This document shows, piece by piece, positions 1-12,492 of a stretch of DNA of 64,000 nt. Origin of the DNA: Membranipora membranacea (lineage: Eukaryota > Bryozoa > Gymnolaemata > Cheilostomatida > Membraniporidae); the NCBI GenBank assembly GCA_914767715.1, contig OU612070.1, positions 4,295,501-4,359,500 of the forward strand, read 5' to 3'. The translations under genes and the position numbers were made by a program. Under the pieces are notes generated by a model. It did no database searches, was not told the DNA's origin, and was given only the letters and a program-made list of their open reading frames with translations. Numbering within the stretch: position 1 is the stretch's first letter; every line of letters begins with the position of its first letter.

Positions 1-267
1 GCGGACAATTTGGCAGAATCTTTCGTGAGTTTCGTCACTAAAATTAAGATTTATCAACATTCAAGCCTCCAATGATTTGGAAACCCTGTCTCACAGAGTT
101 TTCAATGGTGCAGACTGAATCAAAAATTATTTTTATCCTAACATAAGCGGTTTTCAATACAACCCTCTTTCAGCAGGTTTTTCCTTTGCGGCATGGGTTA
201 AAAGTACCAAACTGGAGAGAGGACAACACTGAATTAAGGAATAAATAAGAGCTCAGAAAACTGTCTA
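1..267 (+). repeat. Half copy of a foldback miniature element
   Basis: This stretch matches the reverse complement of the left arm of the foldback element at 4426-4940 along almost its whole length, from gcggacaatttggcagaat to its outer end gagctcagaaaactgtctat. The window starts inside the element, so only this arm is visible. It lies on the far side of FTSJ1 exon 3 from the complete copy. It has no coding content. Confidence 0.75.
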
Positions 268-401
268 TTAAAATTGATTACACAAACTCAACCCTCGCAT
301 ACTGAGAGCAAAGAACTATATTGAGTATCACAGTTTAACAAGTAAAGACGAGGCAGTGTTCCCTCATGGCTTGAATGTGGGATGCTACAGCTATCACATA
401 C

Positions 402-3400
402 CTTTGTAATGTCTCCTTGCATCTGTATCACACCTGGAATAGGTGCCATTGCCTGTAGATCAACAGCAACTATTTTAGCATCACTCCCTTGCTGACCAGC
501 TCTGTAGAGAGGAAATGTAAGCACTTAAATAAAAATGTTGCGATGCCATCAGATAAATTGCGAGCGTAAAATGTATAATGCCGATGCCATCATATTCATA
601 CTAGAATAACAGCTGTAAAGCAGAGGAAATTTTAACTGCCAACAATGTAAACAAACACAAAATTTTAAAACTATACTGACCTATATATACCAATTAAAAC
701 CAGTAAATTATGATATTACCAGAGACTATAGATATATCTATATAGTCTCTATATATATCTATAGATATATCTATAGTCTCTGATATTACAAAAACTTTGG
801 GATTGATCGTTGATTGATGGTTTCAGTCAATCAAGGTATTTAACTGGCATTCTCAAATTCTAGGCTTAAACATTGTGATAAGTTCAAAATGTTACAAACT
901 TCAGAGATTTGCGCAACATACGGACAATCACTGCGAGATCATGACAATTAAATCTAGACCACATTGGCTACCCAGAGAATTCTCTTCAATCATCTCTATA
1001 CCCCTTTCACTGGAAAATCAAGACTCAAAGATGCAACCGCCTCGACTATAAACACTATAACTTCACATCTGAAGGAAATTGAGACTAAATACCCTAATGC
1101 CTGCATACTACTGATGGGAGACTTTAATCAACTACCAATCAAGCTCAACAACTATTATCAAATAATTAAGAAACCTACTCGGAATAATAAAATACTGGAT
1201 AAATGCTTCACTAGAATCAAGAACGGCTACAGTCACTGCCACCAACTTGCTAAACTTGGCCTTTCTGATCACCATGTCATGCATTTAATACCTAGCTACA
1301 AGTCTCTATCAAAAGCTAAACCTTCATATGTCACCTGCGGAAAATATACAGATGAGAACTGCGAAGCTCTATAGGCGAGTTTGGATATAACCCTGTGGGA
1401 TAATCTGCTCGATGAAACAGACATTGATAAACAGACGGATGTGATCTCGGATTATATAAACTTCTGTACGGACCTGTGCATACCTAAGAAAACATTTAAA
1501 AAGCACGCAAATCAGAAACCATGGATTACATAGCACATAGATGGTTTGATTGAACAGAAACAAGAGGCGCACCAATGTGGAAAAAGAAAACTGTATCATA
1601 AACTTGAAAAATTAGTCACCAAAGAAATCACCAAATGCAGAGTGGAATACTCCAAAAGAATTCAACAACATCTAATCAATGAGCCGGCCAGAGCTTGGAA
1701 AGATATTAAGAAATTAAATGGACTTCCCACATCAACCTCTACAACTGAACATGAAATAAAATTCAAACCAGACGACCTGAACACTTTCTTTGCACGCTAT
1801 GAGAAACCTGTAATAAATAACCCAGATATCGATGAAACCAAAATGACTGCTCCTCCATTTGAAGTGAATGAAGAAACTGTTCTCAAACAACTGAAAACTC
1901 TCAACACTAGGAAAGGAGCTGGACCTAAGGTCCTTCGGATATGTGCCTACCAACTAGCCCCTATTATCCCTAAACTGTTCAATACATCTGTAGAGCAACA
2001 TACGACACCTTAGCTATAGAAATCTGCTGTAATAAAACCACTACCAAAAGTTACTACACCTACACAACTCAAAGACTACCGCCCGATTGCCATAACCAGC
2101 TGCCTATGTAAATGTTAGAGAGAAAACTTAAAATATAAATTACTAAACACAGCCATGGACCGCCATCAGTTTGCCTACCGCCAGAAAAGATCAACACAAG
2201 ATGCTGTCTTATGCCAAACAACAACTATCACAAACTTTATTGACCAAGCAGCCTCTAACTATGCAAGATGTTTATTTCTGGATATTTCTTCTGCTTTCAA
2301 CACCACCAGAGTAGAGTCTCTAATCCCCCTGCTACAACACCTCGACACCAGAGTAATAGGATGGGTTAATAGCTTCTTGAGTAACCGTGTCCAGCAAACA
2401 ATGGTCAATAATCAATTGTCTGCACCAATATTGACTCATACAGGAACTCCCCAGGGCAGTGTACTCTCGCCACTATTATTCTCCATCTATACAAACAGGA
2501 TTACATCTAGACTGTCGAATATCAAAATACTCAAATATGGATGACACTTGTGTAATTGGATTAGTTGGTAATGATTTAGACTTATGAAATTATTTTTCTG
2601 AAATTAATAGAATCTCCAAACAATGCACTGATTTAGATTTATTACTTAATGCTTCTAAGACAAAGGAAATGCTTTTCTCTACTCAACGTCTCAAACCTGA
2701 TACTCCTAAACTGACTCTAGATGGCACCGATATATTGTTTTGTGAAAAGGTAAAATACCTTGGTGTAGAGATTGACAACAGACTGAGATTCGAAGAATAT
2801 GTGCATAAAATAACTAGAAAAGCAAGTCAAAGGATGTATGTTGTAAAAATTTTTATGTATCTGAGTTCAAAGCCATTAGCTTCCATGCTGTTCAAAAGTT
2901 TTGTAGTTTCACTCTTAATGTATTGTCTGCCTGTTTTGCACACTAGCATATATGCTAAAGACAAGAAATTACTAAGAAAAGTTTTGAATGATGCCAAGAA
3001 TTTAGGGCTTGACGTAGGTGACGTCGATACTATTGTTAAACAGAGAACTAAATCCATTATCATGTGCTGTTTTTCTGATGAAGATCATTTTATACACGAT
3101 TTTCTTGAACGTTGCCCTTCTGGCCGTCTTAGACATGTTAAATATCGCAGCTCATGGGGCAAAGACTGTTTTCTGAGACAAATGTGCATCACCATTAATG
3201 AGATTCTTTTTTTTTAAAAACCAAAGTTTCATACACTAGTAGCAAGCTCTGATTATGACTAAGTATATGCATCCTTTTTCCCCCACAACATTTAATGTTT
3301 GTGATAGCTAATAAATCAATCAATCAACATCGCAATTGCGAGCACACATATTCAGAGAGGCCTCAGGGTTATTACCAGCGGTTGCAACTTCGGAGTTTTG

Positions 3401-4011
3401 ACATCATAAAGTTCTGCTGATCCCCAAAGGATGGTTGAGTGAACAAAACCTAATATGGGATCCACTGAGGTAGCAACAACCGTCATTATATTTAATCCCT
3501 AAGAGCTTACTTGAGTTGACGTGAGAGATACTGACTCCAGCTCCCAGGAGCAGCACAGAGATCAACCACTTTAGACACACCTAAAATAAATAATAAGTCT
3601 GGCGAAAAAATCCTTCAGAATAAGTTATCTAAATATAATGTCAATAGTGCAAACAGGAATTCTGCTTTAAATGTATTATTGACACGCCTTGCCCTTTATT
3701 TTGCTTCACTTGAGTGGTAGGTATGGACATGAACTTATCTGTCATTCCATTAAGTAACGATTGATCATGCCTATATAATTTTCTGACATCACTGGATCTC
3801 ATGGCAGTTGGTCATTTCAATAATCAAATCACATAAAAAGTGCCATCCGCTCCGAAGAAGGTAAGGGCTGATGATATGGTAATCACGTACCTTCAAGTAT
3901 CTTAAACTCTTCATCGATTTGCATCAGTTTAAAAGCACTTCTCGCCCTCCATCCTTCTTCTTTAGCAAGTCGGTAATATACATCTCTCTTGTCTTTTGAG
4001 GAGCGCCCCAT
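402..4011 (-). CDS. FTSJ1: tRNA (cytidine/guanosine) 2'-O-methyltransferase, FtsJ/TRM7 family, first three coding exons
   Basis: FTSJ1/Trm7 is a SAM-dependent enzyme that 2'-O-methylates anticodon-loop positions 32 and 34 of certain tRNAs in the cytosol. Exon 1 is 4011-3891 and starts [20 protein letters not shown], the conserved N terminus with the catalytic-type KxxRDxYY/RSAFKL region. Exon 2 is 3580-3511 and carries the SAM-binding motif [13 protein letters not shown]. Exon 3 is 501-402 and carries [18 protein letters not shown] followed by QGDITK. All junctions are AG/GT and the phases close exactly (121, 70 and 100 nt give 97 codons). The remaining exons, which should hold the rest of the Rossmann fold, lie left of the window. 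Intron 2 (502-3510) is swollen by a dead LINE. The family call is firm. FTSJ1 rather than another FtsJ paralogue rests on the LQAMAP(L/I)PGV signature. Confidence 0.93.
711..789. repeat. AT-rich near-perfect palindrome
   Basis: The segment is bounded by tgatattac at both ends and consists of nested agagactata / tatagtctct and tagatatatcta blocks that fold into a long hairpin. It lies in FTSJ1 intron 2 just upstream of the LINE remnant. It may be a tiny foldback element or an expanded AT palindrome; no gene is seen in it. Confidence 0.7.
900..3330 (+). mobile_element. Dead CR1/L2-like non-LTR retrotransposon (endonuclease C-terminus plus reverse transcriptase)
   Basis: Order along the element: the end of an apurinic-type endonuclease (LLMGDFN near 1110, then [10 protein letters not shown] near 1270), a linker with the RT approach [10 protein letters not shown] near 2080, RT motifs [10 protein letters not shown] near 2275 and [16 protein letters not shown] near 2450, a broken active-site box near 2535, and the C-terminal CPSGRL region near 3115. 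The tail ends in aataaatcaatcaatcaa (about 3310), a typical CR1/L2-type tail. In-frame stops lie at about 1372, 1531, 2011 and 2116, and a frameshift falls exactly at the YADD box, so the copy cannot move. The 5' end is truncated and its limit (about 900) is approximate. It sits in intron 2 of the oppositely oriented FTSJ1. Confidence 0.88.
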
Positions 4012-4425
4012 CCCGGAAATTCAAATTTTATCTTCAATGGAAGGGGAAAGTAACTAGCTAAATAACATAAAACATTTCAATTATTGTGCAAAACCTAACC
4101 CTGAGTTTGCAATGTTTGTTCAAGGGTTTATTCCTCAGATTGACTTGCCTGTGCTCCCGTTTTGTCATTGTCAAAATCCTTCACACACAGGCATGTCAAA
4201 ATATCTGATTGACAGTGGTACAATGCTCATGACTTGTGTAGTTTAGCCTAGTGGCCTGTGATCAGCTATTGTGTTGGCTTCACTTAGGTTAACTTCAAAA
4301 ACTTGGTCTCCGGTAATGTTTTATTGCCCATCCCCTTAATGGGTTGTTGGAAGGTAATTCATGGTTGAGAAGATATACTCCATGGTCTCTGGGCTGGAGG
4401 CAAAAGAGGGGCAGAGGCATTGCCA
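4012..4425. other. Upstream flank of FTSJ1, no gene seen
   Basis: This interval should contain the FTSJ1 promoter on the minus strand. No TATA box or other decisive element was recognised. Confidence 0.4.
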
Positions 4426-4940
4426 ATAGACAGTTTTCTGAGCTCTAATTTATGCCTCAATTCGGAGTTGTCCTCTCTCCAGATTGGTACTTTTAACCCA
4501 CACCGCATAGGAAAAACCTGCTGGAATAGGGTTATCTTGAAAACCGCTTATGTTAGGTTTAAAATGATTATTGATTCAGAGTCTGCACCATTGAAAACCC
4601 TGTGAGACAGGATTCCCAAATCATTGGAGGCTTGAATGTTGATAAATCTTAATTTTAGAGACGAAAATCATGAAAAATTCTGCCAAATTGTCCGCAAAAC
4701 ATGCGGAAATTGCTATAATTGACTATCCAAATACTAAAATTATTTCCCAAACTATGTCCATGTGAGTTTTTAATGTTGTAGATTCTGAATCAAAAATAAT
4801 TTTTTATCCTATAATAAGCGGTTTTCAAGATAACCCTCTTTTCAGCACGTTTTTCCTATGCGGCGTGGGTTAAAAGTACCAAACTGGAGAGAGGACAACT
4901 CTTAATTGAGGCCTAAATCAGAGCTCAGAAAACTGTCTAT
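4426..4940. mobile_element. Foldback (inverted-repeat) miniature element, about 515 bp
   Basis: The outer ends are exact inverted repeats: atagacagttttctgagctc on the left and gagctcagaaaactgtctat on the right. The arms remain similar inward for about 190 bp (the block containing ggttaaaagtaccaaactgg on the right pairs with the left arm near 4470-4500) and meet around gtccgcaaaacatgcggaa. A TA target duplication is possible, which would fit a Tc1/mariner-type non-autonomous element. A half copy starts the window. Confidence 0.75.
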
Positions 4941-5045
4941 ACTCAGACCTGTAAGTAAACATGTCCCTTAGCCTGTTTTGACACCCACCGGGTCCGGACA
5001 GGCTTGTCAAGACAGGCCAACCTGTCCTGTGGTTGGCCCTTCCTC

Positions 5046-7320
5046 TTATTTATTAATTACTGTTGTTGTTAAGGTTAGAGATATTAGATTGAGAAAGAAG
5101 CCAACACATAAATCAATGAATCCATTACAAAATGAAGTACAATTGTAAAAATACCCTTGAGAAGTGGTTCCTACATATTTTAGCAGCGGGTGGATTGTGT
5201 ATAACAAAAATGAATGTAGCAAAAGTGGAGAACTGAGGCTATAATTCACATTCCCCAACCAAATTGTTGATCCAACCATCCAACATGTAATCAGACAGGC
5301 AAACTTCGCCTGCCATTGTACTTCTTTGTTCACCAAACAAAAGGCCTTTTGTTACACAAGTCTCATAGGTGTCTTGCAATATGTTTGAAGACAGACTCCC
5401 AGACATAGGCCACCAAGGCCTACTATCAAATGGGGGAGTTTAGAGCTGTAATTTATTTTGAAATGCAGCAATGAATGTGATTCAAATGATATTATATTAA
5501 TACCGGCCATTGACCAAACAAGTTGCAGGAGTTGTCCTAAGGAAAGGAGCATAACATTAACCAAGGACTAACAGGGCCAGGCTGTTGCTCCTTGAACTAA
5601 CAAATGTGGTGGTTTCAGAGACTGGTGGTTTTCAGTTAAAAAAAATTCTCATGGAACCAGAAAAGAAAAAAGAAAAATCATATCGGTCAAAATAGATGTG
5701 GAAGGAAGTTTATATTTAAAAGATGAGAAGATACTTGTGATTTTGTTTTTACCTGTGACTTACATACTTGGACTTACAAATGTGTAAAGTGGAATTACTG
5801 TAGCTGATAATATTTTTCTCATTTTTTTTGAAAGCACAACTCCTTAATTATTCTCATTTTTGAGAGTGCAATCAGGGAGCTAATTAAAATCCCTAACTGC
5901 TTACTCCCTGGTTAAATCAGGGTGAAATCTTCATAAGACACAAATAAATTTGGAATCAGAATCAAAAAGTTTCGAGTTCCAAAGGTATTTGAACCAGTTC
6001 ACCTACATTATCGCTTTTGAGCTTATCATGTGCTCGAAATTTTCTCATTGTGGCCTTTAGATATATTGTGTTGGCTGAGTCAGGGGTATCCGCACATATT
6101 CCGAATTTTGTTATCCCACCGAGGAATTTTCCCACCTCCCATTATCCCGCTAAGCTACTTTATCACAGTGATGTTTTACCACTAGGACACTTTCCCAGAA
6201 TGCCATTACGCTTCATTACAAAATAAAGTACACTTATGCTGTAGTAGGTTGGATAGACCCTGGAAGCCGATGTCTGGACGACATGCCCCAAGACACCTAT
6301 GAGAGTTGTATAACAAAAAACCTTTTGTTTGGTGAACAAAGGAGTGTGAGATCTCAAGTTCTCACAGCTCAGGCTCAGCAGATTTCAGAGAGAGAGAGAA
6401 TAAAGACAAAGAGATGACAACGAGTGATAACAGACAGCGTCAACCACTTCAAATCAGAGATCAATCTCAGTTTTATCTTTTGACGAAATCTGTTGTGTAT
6501 TAGGTGTAATTAAATTACTGTCAGCTATCAGACATCCCATCTCCGCTTTTTTGGGAGGTTCAATCACTGTCATATAAATAATGTATAATTAAACCTTTTT
6601 ATCAGACAAAAATCAAAATCCAATCGCCGTTTTTTCAAAAGGAAGTCAGTTTAATTGCATTTTCATCTTCAAATTTAAATTGATCGATGGGCAAATGCAA
6701 TCTCCGGTTTTTTGGCCATGCCTATCCACAGTGATGAACTCCGGTGCATATAAAACCGGGGGAACATCAAGGCTGGGCAGTTCTGGTTGAAGAGCCCTTG
6801 GAGCATGTTTTTCTGGTATGGTATAGATTGCTTTTCTGGTATCTAACGTTTATTATTCAAAAATAAAAATTGATTTTAATGTCGAAAAGGCATGTCATCT
6901 ATGAGTCATTAGTAAATTGTATTATTACCTACTTGTAACAAAAATTATAAATACAAATGTTGTGCATAAATTTGATTAGATAAACAAAACACTTTTGTAT
7001 GGAGTTGCCTTCTTCCTCAACAGGAAGAAGTTAACTCCATACAAAATAAGCATGAGCAATAATGAATAAATTAGTGGTGTCTGTTCTGCTTGGGTATTCA
7101 GCCTCAAGTGGGTCAAATATGCGACAGGAGTACAATGGCAGGCAAAGTTTGCTTTTCTGAATGCATGTATGGTGTGTCTGATCGAAGGTTGGGGAATGTG
7201 TATGCTAGCCTCAGTTCTCCACTTTTGCTACACTCATTTGTGAGTATACACAATCCACCCGCTGCTACAATATGTAGGAACCACTGGTAAATGGTATTTC
7301 ACAACTGTAATTTATTTTGT
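5046..7320. repeat. Scrambled dispersed repeat with inverted internal copies
   Basis: The block at 5100-5340 recurs in reverse complement at about 7120-7320 (shared strings include agtacaatggcaggc and gcctcagttctccacttttg). The block at 5330-5390 recurs inverted at about 6285-6350 (caccaaacaaaaggc, tcataggtgtcttg). Short degenerate ccaccaag/attttcca motifs recur at 6110-6200 and 7320-7450. No protein similarity was recognised. It looks like fragments of one non-autonomous element rearranged around themselves. Confidence 0.55.
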
Positions 7321-7449
7321 AATGTTTCCATCCAATTTATTTTCCAACTAAAAAGTTATCCCACCAAGCTATTTTTTCCATCTTGATGATTTTCAACAAG
7401 TAATTTTTCCACCAAGAAGAATTCCAACCGACCAATTTTCCTAACGAGA

Positions 7450-8335
7450 CAATATGCCTTCATGGTGTCTTTTACAAGCTTAGCTGTAAGCTTGCTATTA
7501 ATAATTCCTTTAATTCAAGGTCGTCGAGTCAAATTTACAACAACTTTCTGCTGATGTTGCAAGTAGAAAGCAACTTGGGTGTTAAAGCTGTGAGTTGATA
7601 ACATAAGTAGTGCGTTGATTATCGCTCGAGTTCATCAGTACAAATACATTCAAGTGACTGTGGGATCCTTTTGCTTACTAGAATAAGTTACAGATTGATG
7701 GACTTGTGGGGTTGCTAAACTCAGTTTGATACATTTCACCATCAGAGTATTCTTACGCAATACATTGTGTCACTATCTAACCATGCAAGGAGCTAGCAGG
7801 ACATACATACAATATTCTTGAAGTTTATTGGCAGCTAACATTTACCCGCCCTCTTCGCTTGACATAAGCTGCCACCTTGCTACCCTGTATATTTTGAGTC
7901 AGTTTTGAAGAGTTAGCTTGTCAATGATAAAGATGAGATTTAAATTTCAGTTTCTATATTACTAACACTAATGTCACGATATAGATTGGTTAATAACTGC
8001 ATGTTATGTCTGTCTGTCTGACTGCGATTCATGTGCACAGAGAGTACATTGAGTACATGTTCTACATTTTCTCAGGGTTTTTGACTACATTTGAGTGAAA
8101 AATAGATTCATATTTCCAAAATCCCCACTCAGTCACAAAAATGCTTGAAAAGGATGGTTAGCAGTGGATTATTCTTCAAAATAGAACGTCAAACAGAAAT
8201 TCAGAAACTTTTAAACAACAATAAATGAAAATGAACTTCAAGCTAAAAGTTCACAGACATCTGTAATGTTTTGTGATGCCTGCTGGATGAAAGCATATAC
8301 AGAATTGAGAATACCTAACTATCAGGGGCGTATAT
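7450..8335. other. Intergenic DNA, nothing recognised
   Basis: AT-rich sequence without a plausible coding exon, RNA gene or clear repeat. Confidence 0.4.
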
Positions 8336-8378
8336 TCTAAAAAATTTCACTAACTGACTTTTTAGAGATGAGCATAAT

Positions 8379-8453
8379 GATCGGGCGCAGCCCGATCCAC
8401 ACGCCGTAGGCGTGGCGGGGGGGGGATGGGAGGGGCGCTAAAGCGGCCCTCCC
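8379..8453. repeat. Three consecutive GC-rich hairpins
   Basis: In 75 bases three separate perfect or near-perfect stems follow each other: gatcgggcgcagcccgatc (8379-8397), cacgccgtaggcgtg (8400-8414), and a stem with arms gggagggg-cgct and agcg-gccctccc (8428-8453), with a run of G between the last two. The block stands out sharply from its AT-rich surroundings. Its function is unknown; it could be the tip of a mobile element or a structured RNA. Confidence 0.7.
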
Positions 8454-8727
8454 ACCACGGAAATTTTTGCATATCGGTAGCAAAATAGTACAAGCAGAGA
8501 GGTATTTCAATAGCTCACTGAGCTGTTGGGTACTTTCAGAAAACAACTCAATAGCAGTAGAAGATTACGGTAAACAAACAAGACAAGACGATTATATATA
8601 GCCCAAACCCTGCTTAGTGTTCGTATGTATTGATTAGCTACTAGGCAACAGTGTCACATGTTCAATACACTGGGCTTTTGATTGGCTTGTCCAGCTCAAG
8701 GTCAGAAGTCAAACTCTGTATGTAGTA

Positions 8728-9305
8728 AGCTACACCTAGACTGAAACAACAGTCTCTAGCTTTGTGCTCGACGGCCCGCTCGGCTCGGCTCGCTCGGCCC
8801 GTCGGGAGTGGTAGCAGGCCTGTTGCACACTGATTTCGAGATTACACTATTAGTATGTGTATCTCTGATCGATAGAGCTTCTGTCGCAAATATTGAGCAC
8901 CTACATTTGGCTGAAAGAGAGGACAACTTTAATTTTATCAAACAGACATGATCGAAACAGAATTACCTAGCTCAGCATTATTAGTACTCTCTTCTGAGCT
9001 TAGGCTAGCAATACACAGTTTCGATGTCACTTTTCTTGTCAAAAACATGTGCTAAATGCTCCTCTAAAACTGTTAAAAGGTGATATCAGATTTTCTAAAT
9101 ATAAATTAGAATATTTTAACAAAGAATGAGAAAATGATAAGTGTATATCCAAAAGTTTGGGTAATCATCCATACGTCTCCTAAATACTGAATTTCAGCTG
9201 CACTCAAGCTAAGTGAATTAATTCACTCTCTATCGATCAGAGATATACATGCAATAGTATATCACGTCATCAGTGTGGGCCTGTTGTTTCAGTCTAAGCT
9301 ACACC
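8728..9305. mobile_element. Miniature inverted-repeat element with 9-bp target duplication (Mutator-like)
   Basis: The element 8737-9296 begins tagactgaaacaacag and ends with its exact reverse complement, ctgttgtttcagtcta. It is flanked on both sides by the 9-mer agctacacc (8728-8736 and 9297-9305), a target-site duplication. Inside, the arms stay complementary (tatctctgatcgatagag near 8870 against ctctatcgatcagagata near 9230). The left arm holds an extra GC-rich block at about 8765-8810 made of cggctcgg/ctcggcccg palindromes. A 9-bp duplication fits Mutator-type transposition; no transposase is present. Confidence 0.82.
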
Positions 9306-9347
9306 CAGTCCCATTGACTTGCACACAGTAATAATATTAACCAATGA

Positions 9348-9392
9348 GCAATCACGGATTTTCATTCACGGATATCCGTGGTCCGTGATTGC
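9348..9392. repeat. 45-bp nested palindrome
   Basis: The outer stem is gcaatcacgga with tccgtgattgc, and inside it lies the perfect palindrome cacggatatccgtg (9367-9380). It lies about 400 bp downstream of the 3' end of the first receptor gene (minus strand). Confidence 0.65.
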
Positions 9393-9789
9393 TAATATAC
9401 CCCACTGCTAACTATATCTATTCCGTCTGAGAAAAATTGACTGAGCAAGCAAGTTTAGTGCTACAGCAGAGGTTTAATATAAAAGCAAATGTCTTTGAAT
9501 GGAAAGTTATTCTTTCAATAGCAAATTTCATAATTATATATATTCATTGCTTGGCTGCAGTAACTACAAACAATCCCATTCTAAAAATTCTGCCCTACTG
9601 TGCAAAACCTGTTAAAGTTGTTTACAGTTACTCGCATAAGTTTTCTGCATTGTGCTCAGCTCTATTGTTATTGTAAAGCAAGATCTGATGAAGAACTTAT
9701 ACTGGTTTTCCAGCTGGTAGTTGTGCAGGTTTTAGTGATATACTGCTTAGATCACTAATGTAGGAGTATTTTTGATATTGTTGGAGCTT

Positions 9790-12492
9790 TCACCCCATCG
9801 TTGTCTGAGTTGTGCTGAAATTGAAAGCGGAGGATGACAGTGTTGAGCAAGCAATGTGGTCTGGTTGGTGCTCTGCAGGGGCCACATTGAACTGTACCAA
9901 CACCATATAGTAACTGGCTAGGACCCCAATTATCTGCAAAATGACAACACAACACAATGCAATTTTTTTTTCAATCCATTTTAATGACTGCCATAATCAT
10001 TTCAGAGAATGTTTTCTATTTGAGTCAAACAAAGAAAAAACCTGCGCGGACAAAAAAATCTTCCTTTCTTTTTCTCTCATGCAAAAAAGGACCGGAAACT
10101 ATGGACCTGGTACTAGGACTAAGGGATAGGATCTGAGACATGTGGGCAGACAGAAGGCTAGCTAATTATAAAAGAGAGTGATGCCTGCCATAGTTAAATG
10201 GGATAAGCTGCACTTTAACATGGACAACTTAAACTACTGCTGCCACACAGAGAAATGTACAGAATTCTGTACATCTCATGATAGAAAACTATTGTCTCAA
10301 TGGTCACCTAACAGGCAGATAATTTGCACAAACCGCTTGACACAACCAGGGTTTGAAATCAATGTGCTCGGTTACTGCTTCAAGATACTGATAATCATCG
10401 TCTAGTCCATCAATGTCACATCCTGATTTTGATAATCAGTTTTTACAAATAATTTCCCCATCAAGTGACGATCCTGTGATTGAAGCCTAATCTTGTTATC
10501 CTTGACTTTTGAGCTATACAAAAGTTTGACGCTGCACTGTGCGTGAAAATCAAAAAGCTTCATGTACTCACAGTGAAACCAAGTTCCTTGTTGATGTCCA
10601 TCATCCAAGCAGCAGAGAAACTTTCACGGATATGAAGTCTGCTCAAAAACATCTGCATCTAAAATCACAACACAGTAGTTTTTGTCACATTATTAAGCTG
10701 TAACCTAGTGGTAAAGTCAGTCAGAGGGCCTTGTTCAGAACTAAAACAACTGTAGAATCGAGAGGACAATAACCATGGGAGTTTTTCAAGCAATCAGCAG
10801 TGGGTTTGCAAATAGCATCAATTTATTTCCGTCTGCCTCAGTTCAAACGCTGCATTGGGGATCTACAGCGACACATGGATCTTCAATTGCTGCCTCAGGT
10901 TTTTGTGTTGTCAACAATCTGGACAAACCTGACAGAGTAATGTGGGATCTGTAACTGATTCAGTTCTATCTTGTAAGAGTTCCAATAATATGTCATGAGC
11001 ATCTACTGTCTGTAAAATAAGAACTAAACTGGGATCTCAGCTTAAGTGAAGTACATATTAAGACCAAGTTAAAGTTGCACGCCATTGACGATGTCTTTTC
11101 TTGTACCGATTCCCATCAATCAGGAACTTTCATTCTGAATTACTGATTAGCATTCCGAATTACTGATAAGCTTTCCGAGGCAGGGTAAAAGAAATCATTA
11201 CTTGATCATTGGCTCCAAAGACTCATCAATACTCCGATCAACTCTCTTTGGCCTATGCCCTAGGATCATGTCGACATACATTTTCAAATTCACAAATCCA
11301 TTTTTGTTTTCAGAAGTGATCAATAGGAGTATTGACTTACCAATGCAGCCACCCTGTCACAGGGTACTATGAACAGGATGGTTATTATAAAAGCCATTGC
11401 CACCCAGGTAATATAGTAGGGAAGAAACTGGGGATCGGGATCAGGGTATGAGAGAATGTACAACATCAGTAGGACTATCACCACGTTAGCGGAGAAAACC
11501 AGCCCAAGTATTGGAGAGAAGATTTTATTGGCTTGAGCTACAAGTCCAGTAAGTCGTAGGTGAGTCATTCGGTACTGAACAAGATTCATCAACACTTCTC
11601 TAGAATTATTGGAGATAGAGGTCTCAAGGTGGTTGTTGAAGTCTTGAAGGAGTATCCATTGTGTTCCACATACACACACAAAATATGCCACTGGAAAGGT
11701 CCATATGAAATTTAAAAATATATTGCCTACGATCTGATATGTGTTGAACATTACAAGGCCCTCGGGTGATGTGGTGTTTTCATTCAAGACAGCAAAGAAA
11801 GACGCTTCCACGTCTTTTTGTGAGTAGTGTTGGATCCTTGCGGAACCAAGACCGATCCCCACCAGGAGGAAAAAAGTAGTAACTATTCCAATGTAGATCT
11901 TGATCTTCCGGATACCGATTTTAGCTCCCAGTGCAATCAGCCGTACCTCAACATCAACAAGGTCTTCATAGTACTTTTCAAGACCCCATCTACCGTGTCC
12001 AACCACAAGGAGAATGTATGCATTTACAGTAACATAGAACAGCCAGAAACAGGTCACAATTTTCACGAGCAGTACCTCTCTGATCTTGTCTTCTTCAGCA
12101 TTCCAGGTCAAGATCAGCTTGGTGAGGAGATATGAAGTCAGCACAATACACGTGATGACGTGACGGACTGTGCAAAATCTTTGGAGACGTCCAGATTTGA
12201 TCATCTGTGCTCCGCTACCTGAGAGCATCCCAGAAACCAGTAAGGTGTATCTGATAGGTCGATCCAATGTTGAAACAACAGCCTGATTTTTCACAATCTC
12301 ACTATTGACCCTCATTGTATGATCACAGCCAAGGCTACAATATAGATCTAAGGAGGCAGCAGGCGACTTTGAATAACTATCAGATACGAGGGAATGATGT
12401 AGCATAAAATTATCACCATGCAATATATAAATTCCTACAGCCAATTGCGTTATGCTGCTGATCTCTAAAAGTTCCTTGATTTTCCGCTCCAA
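9790..12492 (-). CDS. Gustatory-receptor-like seven-transmembrane chemoreceptor, gene 1
   Basis: Four exons joined by phase-0 introns: 12492-11341, 11009-10929, 10658-10572 and 9933-9790 (stop TGA at 9792-9790). The product is 487 residues from the first ATG, or 428 from the internal Met at 12315, which matches the start of the neighbouring paralogue and the usual Gr length of about 400; the later start is more likely. Hydrophobic segments include VRHVITCIVLTSYLLTKLIL, a segment before WILLQDFNNHLE, and IFSPILGLVFSANVVIVLLM. The last exon starts IIGVLASYYMVLVQF, the TYhhhhhQF signature of the last transmembrane segment in the insect-type Gr superfamily (here S-Y-Y). These proteins are ligand-gated cation channels of the plasma membrane in chemosensory cells; the ligand is unknown. 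The large first exon followed by short phase-0 C-terminal exons is the ancestral Gr pattern. A possible N-glycosylation site NENTTS is present. Confidence 0.9.

Noticed and set aside
11827-12135. 102-codon plus-strand open frame.
   Set aside because: It is antisense to exon 1 of receptor gene 1.
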